Below are positions 12,018 to 26,900 of a DNA stretch of 64,000 nucleotides, in pieces (the stretch's first letter is position 1; each line of letters starts with the position of its first letter). This DNA comes from Batillaria attramentaria (lineage: Eukaryota > Mollusca > Gastropoda > Batillariidae), in assembly GCA_018292915.2 (NCBI GenBank), contig JACVVK020000170.1:35001-99000 (forward strand). Direction: 5' to 3'. The translations under genes and the position numbers were made by a program. The notes below the pieces were generated by a model. The model had not been told where the DNA came from and searched no databases. It saw only the letters and a list, made by a program, of their open reading frames with translations.

Positions 12018-15000
12018 ACACACACACTATCTCTCTCTCTCTAACCATTCAAATCTGCTCAAAAGGAGTAGATCTATACTTGTGAGGTCCTGAACAGCTA
12101 CTTTCGAAACACAAAGCAAAATGTATGACTCACCTCCGCTACTTTGGCTGTATCTTGCCTCTGGAGTCATGACTTGCACGACATTTGGATACAGTGCACC
12201 AACGAGTATGGCTGAGATCAGTTTCCAGTTCTTGGAGTGAATGTTGGCCTAGAACACAAAGACACAACTTCTAAGACAAACAATTTAACTTTTTCAGTTC
12301 TTCATAATAAAGAACAACGCTTCCTTGATGTAAGATGTAACATAAGTGATCAGTCACATTTGTAGCTACCGGTAAGACATCTGACTCTTTTGCCTCCTGA
12401 GTAATAAAGGTACATGTATAACATACAATCACTGGAACTGACAATTTACAGTGAAAAATATCTATCTAAAATATGTCCACTTGAACACTATACCTATGCA
12501 CACACATCACCCTCAGTATAACAGTCTTCAGTGATGGTGGCAGTTTTCTTTTTGTTGTTGTTGTTTTTGATTTTAAATAGTTTGGTTTTACATCTTCACA
12601 TATATTGGTGTTCAAGTTACATGTATCTAAGTTTATGCCAGAAACTTTTGTATTCTGAGCACGATATATTATTCCACAGAACATATTTTGCGTTAGATAT
12701 CAAAGTCATGGAGGAATTTGGGCGTAACTCAATACTGAGAATATCTAACGAATAATCTAACTTTTTTTTTTTTCTTTTTTTTTTTACTTCTCACAAGCTG
12801 TTCTAAAAACTGAATTACGTTCAAAATTCCACAACAACGTTGATCTTGATTATACTGTATAGAAAATGTCTTGTGCCAAAGTCACACTGTAACAACTATA
12901 CCTCAGGTCCAGTGGCCTCCACCACTCCGTCACCGCCAGTTTCCCGTGCTGCTCGCTGAAGCATGCGGAGTCGCAGGTTGGGCTTGTGCGTGAATCCAAT
13001 GTCCGACAGCAGCTCTACATACTGCTGCTTCAGATTCGCCAGCATCTGGGACAAAGAACTGTGCACATGACATCTCTCTGTAGTTTCTTTCTAGACCTTG
13101 ATAAATATGGGGGCACAGGAAACAGCCTATACAAATTTTGGCCCTGTTTGGAATCAAACCCAAGATTTCCAATGTATAGTAAACCGCTCAATCAACTGAG
13201 TACAGTACCCTGACTCTCCTCACAATGAAAAGGCAATGATCTCAGATAAAAAAACAAGGAAAAATAATTTCTATTTCCTGTAAATCGTTGGTACAGCAAG
13301 ACACTAGGTAAGTCTGTGACTGGGAGACGTCCGACAGCTTATCTTTCATAATCATGTACACTGACGAATCTAACGGATGAAGGGACAAACCTGCAGGGTT
13401 TTCATAGAGAGAAAATTCTCTTGACAAAACTCGTATTCCTCACGTCGACCTCCTTTCTTAACTTCCAGCCATTGCTGCAAAGAAAGAAAAAAAAATTCAT
13501 CAGCAGTTGAATGGAGGAGCCACAATGTTCTTTATACTTTTTTTTTTCATAACTTTTCTGGTCTCCTTTGTACATGTACGCACCTTGTAAGCATTGAGGA
13601 TGGTCAGGTAGTCTGAATTCCCAACAGCAAACTCCTTCCTTTTCTCGTCTGCCTCATCCTTCTTTGAAAATGGAGATACCTATCAGCAGAAGACAATAAA
13701 TGCCAACTAAAGAAATGAGCATTGAACCCTTCACAAGTGCAGTGACTAGCACTGTCACTACTTGAGGTCATCATTCACGTTGTCAGTCCTATATGATCTG
13801 TCAGAGAATCCCCAGAGGATTGGCCAAAACAGTGCCACATATGAGAAGGAAATTTTTTTTTGCCCTTTGTGGGACTCAAACCTGACCTCTCACACTGGTG
13901 GTGAAGTTATAAACCACTAAACCACGGCCCGCCCCGCTCCATCAAACATCTCTTTCTACACACCAGCACAAGCATGAAAGTCAAAACTGAAATTAATCTT
14001 ACCACCTAACTAAACACGGTATTGTTCACTGTGTGACGTACACCTACAAGCAGGTACCAATACTACACAAAAGTGAGTACACAACTTACAAATGGTGACT
14101 TGAAGCTGAGAGCGGCTGCGATGGTGAGGGCGGAGTCCAAGCATCGGAAGATGGCACCAAACAGCATTAGCTTCCCCAGTCTATCAAAAAAAGACAATAA
14201 CAACAACAGCAACAATACGATAACCCTGGTCTTGCTGAATTAATTTGTCTGATGCTGAAAAAGCCATAGAGGTAGCCCGGAATATTCCACACTCAGCACT
14301 ACCGGGGTTCAATATCCATGTCAGACTCTGGCCACAGACCAATTCATTTTCGAAACTGATTACTGCCTTACCAAGGTGGGCGTAACATTTCCGTCCCACA
14401 CTTAAGACAAATTAATGTCCTCTACTTTTACACTCAGCTAGAACATTTGTCCTATTATACTTCCCCCAGATATGAAGCACTGATAATAATAATAATAATA
14501 AAGATAATAATAATAATGATAAAAAATATAATAATCTGTGCATTATATGGGCGCTTTACCCAACGGCTGGTCTCACAGTGCCTTGAACTGAATCTACAAC
14601 ACACATTTATGGGGGAAAACACCCTGTGCTCTGTAAGAGGAACTGGTCCTACCTGCCCTTTTTGTGGTGACAAAAAAATATTTAACGGACTGACAAAATC
14701 CATACTCAGATGAACATTTACTACGAAATTTAGAAAGCAGTACTGCTGAAAAAGAAAACAACTGTACGTACCTAACATCCACAGGCAAGGAGCCGAGATG
14801 GTATCCAAGTGCTGTCAGTGACTGAAACACAAACACAACAAACCTTTGACTGTGATGGGGCTGCTGTTATTCTTTTACCACCAGAAATTTTGGTTCAGGT
14901 GCGTGTGTAAGAAGATGACAATTTTTCATGCTACTGAGTAGTCTGCCTCACTCACCAATTCCTCGTCCAGGGCACCAACATCCTGAAGACGACGTAATGC

Positions 15001-15696
15001 ATTTTCCATGGCCTCCTCTGATGGGGGCTCCACCACATTTGACAGGATCTCCTGCACGACCACACACAAACGTCTGTTTTGCATACCGAAGTAAAAGGAC
15101 ACGCTATCAAATTACAGACCCATCTTGAAGTTGTCATGGCATTTTGCCGTAACTCCATTATGAGGACAGTGCAGGAGAAGTTTACGATGCAAATCATATG
15201 TATTATTTTTAAAATCCGGTCATGCCAAAATTTTACAATATATTCTACACAAATGTTTTGGGGAGGGCTGACCTGGAGCGTTCGGAGAAAGAATTAACAC
15301 CATTCGCAAGCTATGTACAAGACCTCATTTCTGTGTGCGACCGGCTACTGCTAAAAATATATAGGCAATTGTAGTGTGGTAGGAAATGAAAGCAGATCAA
15401 GTACCATGGCGTCGCACGACTCAAACATGTCCAGCATCTTGATCCGGATCATAAGCTGCTCCAATGGCACTCTCTGTATCTCTGGAAACACCAAAAACAT
15501 TTCATTTTATAATCCTCTACGCTTCTTCTCATCCCATACCTTCTTTCCTATAATTTTGTTTTTCTTTCTGGGATATGTAGATGCAAAATAATGTTTTCCT
15601 TACAAGCAGTTTTCTGACCTCCAGCACAGTGCAGAAGTGCACATACCAGTGGGATGTTCTAATCAGTAATAAACTCTTTGCACAAATCAAGGGTGC

Positions 15697-15727
<31 letters not shown>

Positions 15728-18700
15728 AAACCCAACGAATCAGGACCTTAGCTATGACTTCCACTAAACCACACTGTTACCTGGGATGGGTTGCTCTCTC
15801 AGATGGTATTCAAACCGGTGACTTGTGAAGAGGTGAAAGCAGACGCCAGATGTGACGCGACCTGCCCGACCTCTTCGCTGGAGCGCGTTGGCCTTTGACA
15901 CCCAGACTGTCTCAAGACTCTCCATACTACGTGCTGAGTCGTACCTGAAAAATGTGACAGTTTGTAGGTGTTTAATGCCCACACAACAATGATTGGAGTC
16001 AGCTCTGATCAACAGGTCATGGGGAGGAAGGACAGCTGCTCTAACTGAACAGTCCAGCTGAACACTATTCAATCCAGTCTGACTGCTGGATCAAACACAT
16101 TTGAGTTTTTACTGACTTTGGTGGACAAATTACACAAACAAGCACGGTTCACAAAAGCACATGAGGAGGAAGCATGATTTTTTACTTCCTCCAAGGCTTG
16201 GGGCCGATCTCCCTGACTCTGCACTAAGGCTGATGTCACATGGGAGTGTATTTAGTCCAAACAAACAGTGAACAATCAACATGGTGTTTTGCCATGTTTC
16301 TCATGCGACATGCAGCTACAATATGTTTTGTCTTAATTTTTACACAGTGTTTTGAGCTGCATTTTTGTTTGAACAAAAACGTCTCCCGTATGTCATGAGG
16401 CTAACTGTACCAGCTGTGACAGTCACTGGCTGAGTACTGACGAGGGAGTATGGTCTAGTGTTCAAGGTATCTGACTTTGGATCCTGAGCAGCCCAGTTCG
16501 AATGGGCAGGAATCTGGGTGGATTTTTCCTATCCAAATTGAGTCAAAATCACATGCAGACTCGTTTACAGTGCCTGTCTGCCCTCTTGTACACAGGCACG
16601 CACAAATACAGGTATCAAGCATGCACGCTAAAATAAAACATAGACAGTGGCCAAAAAAACGGATTAACTGTTGCACGCACCAGAGCGAATAGCAGGGTGA
16701 AGGTTTGCATATGAAGTAATAATAATATTTATAGGGCGCCTATCCCCGTGAGGCGAGCTCTAGGCGCTTACCAGTAGTGCTTACCAGCAGCAGGCTTGCG
16801 CTACTTTGTCCTTCAACCCTGCAGCGCCATGAGCATTTCAAAGAGAGATGAATATGTGCGCCACGGAAAAGTTTACCATGCCTTAGCATTATTATTGTAT
16901 AAGACATCGTATGAACATTGTATTGTATAAACGCAAATTCCTGGCTTTGCCAATGATGCACACTGACAAACTTTTTTCTCATAATACTTGTACAGTAGTA
17001 TGGTTTGTTCAGGTGACTCACTGTTTTTCTTTCATCCGACCAGCATCAATTACATAAACAATGTCGTCGATAGTGATGGAGGTCTCTGCGATGTTTGTGG
17101 CGATAACAATCTTGGTCACACCCTCTTTTGGTTTTCTGGAGGAAAGGAAAAGATTGTTTATTCCTTGAAATGACAAGACTGGTAATTTCCATGCACCTCA
17201 AAATGAGAGGGCAATTTGTACACACAGACAGAGACACAGACAGACAGACAGACAGACAGACACAGACAGACAGACAGTCAGACACACACACACACACACG
17301 CACACACACTATGCTAGCTGACATGCATGTCCATGCCACACAAACACACACTGGCACACACGTGCAAAGACTGACAGAGACGAACACACATGCTAAGTTA
17401 TGTAAGGCGATGCAGACACTGCCAAACTCCATGCACAGACAGGTGGCTGCTGGCAAATAATTATTTCCTGTGAACAACTTAAAGCCTGCTCTTAACTGGG
17501 CACAGCGCACAAAACACACAAGTGCACATCACAGTCGTTGCCCTCGGTGTTTCTACTAACTACAAAACTGAACACAGCTGTGCTCGGTGACAAACCGATT
17601 AAAGATGCAATGTCGGCCATGTTTGCGCACAGAGTGACTTAGTACAGCCAGTCAGAATCTGTTGTGGAAACCACAGTCACAGTTGTGGCTATTTGAAATC
17701 TAGGTTGCTGTGATGATGCCACAGCGGTGGAAACCCCCCAAATCACAACTGTGTCACAACTGTGGACAGCACCGTGGCACTCCGCAGTGCCCAGTTAAGA
17801 GTCGGCCGGCTTAAGCCCTTTTTTTTTTTTTTTTCTTAAAAGAACCCAGGTACCTGCTACAACAGTTATCTGCAGATTAGTGTAAAGAAGCAAACTGGTC
17901 CTTACGCGAACACTGCATTCTGTTCCTCGCTGGAGAGAGTTGAGTGCAGAGGTACGATTCTGTACCTGGAAATACAGGAAAAATCAACAGTAGCGACAAT
18001 TTTTTCAAGAATTAAACAACGTCTAAAACAAGTAAGGAGACAAGCATTAGTCTTTTTTGTTTTTTTGTTCTGTTCTGTTCTGTGGGGCGGTTGGTGGTCT
18101 AGAGGTTAAGACCTAGTCGCCAATGCGAGAGGACAGGTTTGAGTCCACTCGGGACGAAGAATTTGTCTTCCTTGTATGTGGCACTGTTCATTCGGGCCGA
18201 CCGTCGGGAGTTCTCTCCGGGTACTCCGGCTTCCTCCCCCTCTGCTTTGGAAATGTTCAGCACACAAAATTAAAAAAATAAATGCAATTCTAAAATTCCA
18301 AAACTTAAATTGCCGAGCTGGCCCTTCGCACCACGTGATTGTAATGTGTTTATGTCCAGTGTGTGAGAGAATGCGTGTGATTTGCGTGAGTGCACGTGTT
18401 GGGTGTAGCTCGCAGCGCTTTGAGCCAAATATTTGGGATAAAGCGACTATATTAATGAGATTATTATTTTTATTGTTAATTGTATGGTTTTCTTTTAGCA
18501 GAACGTCATGTTTTGATCTTGAATAAAGTTGCGCAGTAACTTGGAAATGGAAGATTGCATGTACCTGACCAAAGGAAGCAAACTTTCAACTATGAACAGC
18601 TGTTAGTAAGTCACTTACTTGGCCTTATTGCGGTGGCCAAACTCCGAGGACGACAGCAAGGTGTCCAGCATGGTCTGGATCTCAGCAAATCCTGGCAGGA

Positions 18701-20964
18701 AGATCAGAATACCGCCTTCCTTCGGATGCTGGCAAGGAGTACAGAGACAACAATATACATATCCTTCAGATGACAAATTCCTGCCAAAAATGCTTCACGG
18801 TGTCTCAGACATGTTTCCAATAAACAATGTAAATTACTGGGTTATTGTACCCCCCACCCCCTCCCAAATTTACCAACAAAAAAAAAACCAAAAAAAAAAC
18901 CCTGCAAATATGTTGCATTCTGATTTCACTGGAATAATGAAATCAACTGTCTGACACTCAACAAATATCACCATCATACTTATTGAAGTTATTCCTGGAA
19001 GAATGTTGGTTTAACTTCAGTTTGAGCATAGCACAGGAAAAGTTACATTGCAAGTCATTCTGTCCCACTGTCCAAAATACATTTATGCCAAACTATCGGA
19101 CAGCGTCACTATGTTTTTAAATAGCAAAACACAAACGACACTGAAGTTAACACTCACACTGTGGTCGCCACTGACTATCCACTCAAGCAGCAGCAGAATG
19201 AGGTCGTAGTTGATCTTTTCGAGGTCCATCAGGGCCATGGTGCGAATAGTCCTCTTGCTGCAATCTGCACAGATGTAAGGACACAAAATGACTGTGTGGT
19301 CATGTTTGGTCTGAGGTACCCTGTTTGGCAAGTGTGCTAGTCTGTAGTGATTGTTGTTGTCATGAAAAAGCGTGATTTTCGTGATTTTTGTGTTATGTAG
19401 GTCAGGGTGCATGGCAGGCGGTCACAAAACGAGGCAAGCTGCCAGTGAAGCTGGGACCTTTTGCACAGAGGTCGGACACAAGTGAGGCAAGCGGATTTGT
19501 GTGAACTGCCTCTCTGACCTAAAGAAAAAGTAGATGTGCATTACTCCAGTGAGGGGAAAGGAGACATTCAAATTTGTTAAACCCCTGTCAGGTGCGTGCC
19601 TCTGATGGTCCTTTCATGGTAGTAACTGTTTCTAGATTGAAGCATTGTTAGGGGTGATTATGATGCTTGAGGCTAATAGGGAAAACATAGGCATTTTGAT
19701 GTGTGTTTTTGTGTCCTTTGCCCACACTGCACATAATTAATAAATTAATTACAGTGTAATTAATTTATTTATCTATCTATACTCCTTATTATCCCATGGC
19801 TGGGAGATTTGGGTTGCTCCCCAGTGTTCCTTATTACGCACATGTGTACATTGTTTATGCAGAGATTTCAGAATCTGGCACAGGGATTTTGGGGCTGTAC
19901 GTCATTGTGAAGCACGCTTTTCAAGACTTGACTTTCAAGACACTGACCTGGGTACCGCGCCATGAGTTGTTTCACGTTCAGCTTGTCGTCCCTCATCCTG
20001 TCGCTCGGTTCGTCATCCTCATCGTAACCTTGCAGCGACAAGCCCATCAGTGACTCCTCGATAGCGTCGGCGTAGCTCAGTGTGAAATCCTTCTTCTTTT
20101 TGCCGCTCACGTTTGACGATTTCTTCTGGAGCCGAGCATACGGGGAGTTGTCCTCTACGACGTATCTATGGCAACAGATTTAAAAAAAAGCAAGTGGACC
20201 TGTCTGATTTGTAATACAAATTATTGAACCACATTCTGAACTTTAATCAGTCAACAATGGCACAAAGCACTGTCATGACAAGCAACCAGGGTAAGCAGTG
20301 GTATAATTATTAATAGGCAACGGGTTGGACATAACTGTTGCGCGATGAACAACCGAACCCCACTGTCACAGCGAAGCCTAGGTCCAAGCCGAGGTCGAGC
20401 TTGTAATATGTGATACCAGTTCTTCCTGGCTACTGGGCTGCACAATGGGGGGGTTTCTCTCTAGGTTATCTGGCTTTCCTCGACCAGCCACAGGGGAAGC
20501 AGCCCGAATTTCCCGAAAGGGACAGTAGTGTAACCCCCCCCCCCCCCCCCCAAAAAAAAAACAAAAAAAAAAAACAACACCACCAAAACAAGCCAATTAT
20601 TTAAGTCTTAAACACAAATGCATTACTAACTTGGTTATCTCCAGAGCATCTTCTAAGAAGAAGGGTTCCACAGGGTAGGTTTTGCCTGTAAAAAGTTAAA
20701 AAACAACATCATTAAAATGAAGAAATCAAATTACAAGCAATGTATGGTCAAAATCTATCGACTCTCCTGTCCAGTGACATCAATTTCTACTGCATCAGCT
20801 TCCTAAACAGCGAAAGATTAATGGGAAAAATTAAAGATGGAGCTATTTTGACACCAAAATCTGTACTGTTACTTGGGCTGAAAAATGGATTTGATGGTAT
20901 GCATAGAATACTGAGTAAAAACCCCAACACAACAACAAAACTTAGCAAGCACACAAGCACGCGT

Positions 20965-20999
<35 letters not shown>

Positions 21000-23900
21000 G
21001 TAAGACATGACTACAAGACTGAGCCAAACCAACCGACCTGGGATCTCCACCATGGGACAGTCATAGAAGTAGGACGAGAACAGCTCTGCGTTGAGGGTCG
21101 CGCTCATCAGGATGATCTTCAGGTCGGGTCGCTCAGGCAAGATGTCACGCAGGATCATCAACAAGAAGTCACTGAACGCAATATAGACAGCAGTTCTCTG
21201 AATCTACACTTTGAACCATTCTGAGACTCTCAAAGTCTGTTTTAACCGTCCCAATCTGCTGACCACCTCTATGGCCCAAAATCTGTTGCAGAACAACCCT
21301 CAACCTTGACTGCTATAATAGTGAATCGTAGGTGTTCTTATGCTTACAGGAGGATGAATATGTTAAGCCCTGCTGGATCTGTGGTGGTGGTGGTAATTTA
21401 GAAATCCCAAGAAAAAGCAAACATACATATACATACTAACACCCCCCCCTCCACCCACACACACACCCACCCCCCACACACACCCTAAAAAAAAAACTAA
21501 AAAAAAACCAAACCATCAGCAACAAAACAAAGCAGAGACACCCCCCCCCCCCCCCACCCCCAACAAAAAAATAAAAATAAAAAAAAAATAAAAAATGAAC
21601 AACAGCAACAAAAACCAAAAATAAAAAAAACAAAACAGAAAAAAAAAAAAATAGAAAAAGCAATGCAAAGCAAAACAAAACACAAACAAAACACCCCCCA
21701 AAATCACCTATCCTCCGATCTTTCGTGCACTTCGTCGACAATGAGATGTGTTACGTCTGACAGAAGGGGGTCACCTTCCAGTCGACGCAAGATGATTCCT
21801 GTCGTGCAGAACAGCAGACGTGTTGATGATGACTGCGCACAAAAGCATAGATAACACTGACAGGTTATTAACATTATGACCTGTACCAGTACTTTCAAAC
21901 AGCCAAATGACATGTCCATTTCCAGGAGCTTTGCATTTGATTCTAATAATAACAATAATAACAATAAGCTCATTAACTCTTAAGCACCCAAGCCCGACCA
22001 TCTCCTGCCCACTGTATGATAAGACTGGTTGTAAAGAACAAGCCTCTGCACACCAGTAGGAGCCACTTCAAGCCACTATAACGCCAGGTGTGGGCGTTCC
22101 CCGCTAGGCCCGAGACCGCTGCAGACTGTATAGTAGTGGCTTGAAGTGGCTTCTAGTGATCTGAAGATTTCAAATAAAATGTCAATTTTTGCATGGGCTT
22201 TTAAGAGTTAATATAGGCACTTTATCCAAAATATTTGACTCAAGGTGCCGCCAGCTAAACCCAACACGCACACTCACGTGAATCACACGCATTCTCTAAC
22301 ACACTGGACATGGGCACATTACAATCGCATGGTGCGAAGGGCCCACTCAGCAATTTAAGTTTCGGAATTTTAGCATTGCATTTATTTTTTAATTTTGTGG
22401 GCTGAACATTTCCAAAGCAGATTCTGATCTAATCTGATATGATTAAACAGGCTAATTCCATCTTTGCCAAGCCAACTTCTGCAACAGATTTGCTCAAGAG
22501 TGCGCCTTAACGCTCGAAATACTCTGTCTTGATGATTAGTACAGCTCTTAATGCGATACAAGGTTGTTTACATTTTGCACTGGCAGCCGGACATTAAAAT
22601 TCTACAGTTGTTGTTACACTCCTGGAGCGCTCAGTGAGATCACTGCGTCATCGAGTATGCCACTGTTGGCTTGGTGCTAGCATTACAGATGCTGTCACTG
22701 TCCAGGTGTCTAAGTGGTGTGATGACAGAACCCATGACAACAGCTCAGACTGATATGTAAGCATAAAAATGATAATTAGCTGCTTGAAATTTGAACTGAT
22801 GTGATTGTAACAGAATACTGTTCTCCAGGACACCTTACTGAACACTGCCACAACTTTCCATGAAAATGTAAACAGAAGACTATACACGGAAACCTGTAAC
22901 AAAGAGCACGTTCACCCACCTGGACACTCTCGAGTCGTATCTGGTAGCCAACTGAATTTCCCAGTTTCTCTGCCCGTTCATCAGCAACCCGCTGAGCGAC
23001 TGCTATGGCAGAAATACGTCTCGGCTGAGTGCACACAATGTTGCAGAGGTGCGCGTCCCGCGTCTGCAGGTGCTGGTCAAGGATAAACTGGGGTACTTGT
23101 GTTGTCTTGCCACATCTGGGAAAAAACAACGAAAAAAGAAACAAATAGGTAAACATTATTAATACAATGTCAGCAACTCAGTGTTTCTATTGCAATTAAT
23201 CCAAAATGATAAAAATGAAACTCGCAACTTCAGCAAAAGAATGCAAAAATGGTGACAAATCTGCTCATTAACTCTTACCAGTTCGCTCCCTTGATTATCG
23301 TAAAATATTTTACGATGAGCCACTGGGGATTTTCCTAGGGCCGTCACTCACAGAAACCTGATTATTATTTTGTTTGAACACATTGTACGGGCTTCTAACA
23401 TATTAATAGAAGTGTTTGTTGTGTTAATTTTGAAAAATAAAGATGTTTCACGGAGCGGTAGTGTTTTCTGAGAAACCCTCGCTGTCGGACGCCATTGTTG
23501 TGTGCCCACGTGTGATTTCTGAGCGGCTGTCTTTTGGATTTGTACGTCAACATGAGTTTATCCAAGTCCTCCGATACTGAAAGTGAGGAGTTTTATTCCG
23601 AGGATGGTGATTCTGAACAGGATCGGGGCTCCGGCAGTTCAGATGAGGATAACATTCCACCAAATCGTTCGATCTCACGTGGCGTGCCTGATATGAAAGT
23701 GCTCGTTTTATCATCGCTTCAAGTATCCCTTTGTTTTGCCGTATTTACGAGGCTTATATGCTGTATTAGTAAATTTGCTGATCCATAAATGTATTTAGCA
23801 TGCATTTTTATTCGCAGCTGACTTTTATTCTGTGTATGCTGCCGCACATAGGTGCATAAAGTGTCATAACTTGTGCCGAAGGAAAATCCGAACCAACAAT

Positions 23901-26900
23901 GGCGGCATGGACCTTGTGTTTATCATTCTACATAAATCCAGTAACAGTGGGTGGAATTACACAAACTATGGCTCATATGAAGCAGAATTGAATGCTGTTT
24001 CCTCACAGTCTATAAACACACATGAGATTGAAATAAGAAAAAAACTTTTGTTCATAAGCAAAACCAAGTATGTGAAATATCGGAGTGTCTGATTACACAA
24101 ATAAAGAATTATGACTTCAAATAACTATAATATTTGTGAATCAACTGTGTGTTTTTTTTTGTTTTTTTGTTTTGTTTTGCTGCCCCAACTCTTTTTGCCA
24201 GCTCCAGTGGTGTTCCTCCCAGGTCATGGGTGGAATCCACGGAGGGCTCGAAGGCTGGGGCAATTTTTATTATGCATGATGATGGAGATGAGGATGATGG
24301 TAAGAGGATGGAGGTCCATGTGGTTTGGGACTGCGGGATAGGGCCGCATTCCACACTTCCTGTCATAAATATCCCGGCGTTCACCAGGCCCGGGAACTAC
24401 GGCACCTGCGGTGCCGGCCGTGTAATCATCCACATCATAAGACGTGTCATACTAAGGGAAGCACCCCCAAAGTCGCACCCGTGAAGTGGGTGAATCTCGG
24501 CTGTGTGGCAACAGCCTCCCCATTGGGCCCATAGCACACCCGCTCTGGGTAGGAGCCGACCTAGGTAGGAAAAATCCCGCTTGTCTCGGCTGGGATTCGA
24601 ACCCGGGTCTCCCAGTCCATGGTCCGAAGTGCTAACCACTACACTACGGGGGCCGGTAATCAACTGTGTGTTAATGGGCATAATTAGGTAGAAAATTCAA
24701 TTTCCTTTCATTTGGTGTATAATTATGTGCACATACAATGACTACTGGTGATTTTATGGTGCCCCTTTAGAACCTACCAATTTTGGCTCATGCACTCATC
24801 AAAAAGCAGCGAACTGGTAAGAGTTAAGAAACTATTTGTACTGTTGACACTAAAAGACCTGTACTGCAGGTGGTGCAAAATCTACTTTATCCACCGATAT
24901 ATCAGTGTTTCCTGTGATTCGAAAATACAAGGGTCCTTGGGGCCCTCTCTCCATATTTTTGAGTAAGTCGATCGTTCCCATGCACAACCATCTTGTTCTC
25001 AGTTATCCTGGAAGGTGTCCACAATGAGTTAGATTTATTCACAAAGATATTTATGGACTGAATTATCATGTTATACCCTGTCATTCCACTGATGACGACC
25101 ACCTGGCCACCCTCGAGCGCGGCGAGCACGTTGTCCTGCTCTTTCCACGCTGGTAGTTTCTGTCTGTCTGCCAGTCGCTGCTGATATGACGACAGGGACT
25201 GGCACAAATAAAAAATAAAAATATATTTTAAAAGGCAACAAACAACAACAAAACCAAACGAAAAAAATGAACAAACCAAAAACCCACCACCACAGATTCG
25301 TTTTGTCACACCTGAGTCAAAAAGCACATGGAAATGATGTAGAACACAGAAGTTTTTACCTGTTTTGTCAGTTTTACCTGTCTTTTGTTTGTTTGATCTG
25401 TGTTTTCTTATGTGTTATATGAATAAATATGTATTTTGTGTAAAGCGCCTGGAGCTTAGATAAGGTTAGACGCTATATAAATATTATTATTATTATTATT
25501 ATTACAAATGTTTAACACGCAGATCCTTCTGTGTAACAGTTTTACTCTGTTCCAAAATGTTCTTACTCTCAAAATCCTCCTCAGTATTTCCTTCATGCAT
25601 GTGTGATACAGCACAGCTTCCTAAGAAAGCCGTATCTCTCATTCTCTGCATACAAGTTATGAAATATGCTACCTCACCACACTAAAAGAAAAATAAAAGG
25701 AAAAAAATCCAATCCAATGTCAACTTTTAAAGTGCAGTCTACCGCCCTCACACCAGTGGGAAATGCTTGGGGCAATTTCTAAGGGGGTCCAATTGAGTGT
25801 TCCATTAGCTATTATGTGGCCAATACCCGAACTAGCAGTGACCGCGATATTCACAAAAGGCCAAGCTGTCTAGATAGCGTTGACTGCTCGCCAGAGCGCG
25901 ACGCAATATGACGGCACGTTGCGTTCTCTCTCGGGTGGACTGCTGGCCTCGAGGTTGCATAATAGTGTTGTCTAGTGCTGTCTTGTGGTGTGATGATTTT
26001 GATTCAGGATGTGATTCGTGTGTGGACAGTTAGGAGTTAAAGGCTCTTCTGACAGTCTGGATGCTATGGGAAAAGGACAACGAAGAAGAAATAAACAAGC
26101 AAACAAACACCACAATAGAAAGAAAGAAAGAAAACCCAGCAAACCTGCTTCTTTTTGAAATCTTCCTTCAGTTTCCTGTTCTGTTTGAGAACATTAGCAG
26201 CTCTGTCAGGCTGGTTTGCAGAATACTGCTCACCAGAGTCCCTTCCTTTTCCACTTGTCTTGGGAGCACGGTCACTGTCACCACTGTTCAAAGCTGTTGG
26301 GTTTTTGTCATGCTTGGGGCGAGCCTCAGAACCCCGTGCAGAGCTTTGCCGACTTGATGATGTGTGTTCTGATGCTCTATAAACAGATGATGAACCTTGT
26401 CGACGACTAGAGACAGAGTCTGGATGAGAATGGGCAGAGTGACTCTGAGGTCTTTTGTCTTTCGCGACTGAAGGAGCGGGTCTCTCACCGAACAATACCG
26501 GAGGAGGCGAATCTAGCAAGTTCTGAAGCTGATCACGATCCTCCAGCAAACTGATGAGTGAAAATATGGCCGACTGCTCCAGGTCTGCCCACTCCTGTGC
26601 CGCCTGCATGAGATACCGTGCGATATTCAGGCAGCCGTGTGGAGGAAGCCTGTCCGTCGCCGAGGAAAACGCCAACAATGGCACCTGCTTGGGGTACATG
26701 TTTCCAGTGGGAAATCGAATCTCCAAGCTAAACAAATTATCCGCAAGAGGGCCTTGAAGTTTCTCCGCTTGCTTGGCCATTCCATGCGATGTCTGCAAGT
26801 CTAACACGTGGGACATCTTACATCGGTCCCCGAACCGACAGGAACCTCGCTGGTAAAACTTGCACACCGGTTTCTTCTCTTTTCTGACCTGGTTTCCCCT

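Larger units (their letters stand above)
23272..24823 (+). mobile_element. piggyBac-like element, internally deleted, with nested SINE
   Basis: TTAA duplications at 23268-23271 and 24824-24827 flank perfect 16-bp terminal inverted repeats CTCTTACCAGTTCGCT. A 20-bp perfect palindrome (23297-23316) lies just inside the left end. The remaining coding sequence starts with a Ser/Asp/Glu-rich N-terminus at 23552 ([20 protein letters not shown]...), as is common in piggyBac transposases. A Cys-containing stretch ([17 protein letters not shown]) near 23840-23900 could be a remnant of the C-terminal region. The catalytic centre is missing. A family A SINE (24154-24657) was inserted later. All of it sits in the intron between DHX57 exons 5 and 6. 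Confidence 0.85.

Noticed and set aside
17223..17302. Regularly spaced repeats suggesting a CRISPR-like array
   Set aside because: Simple tetranucleotide microsatellite with no spacers, in a eukaryotic intron.
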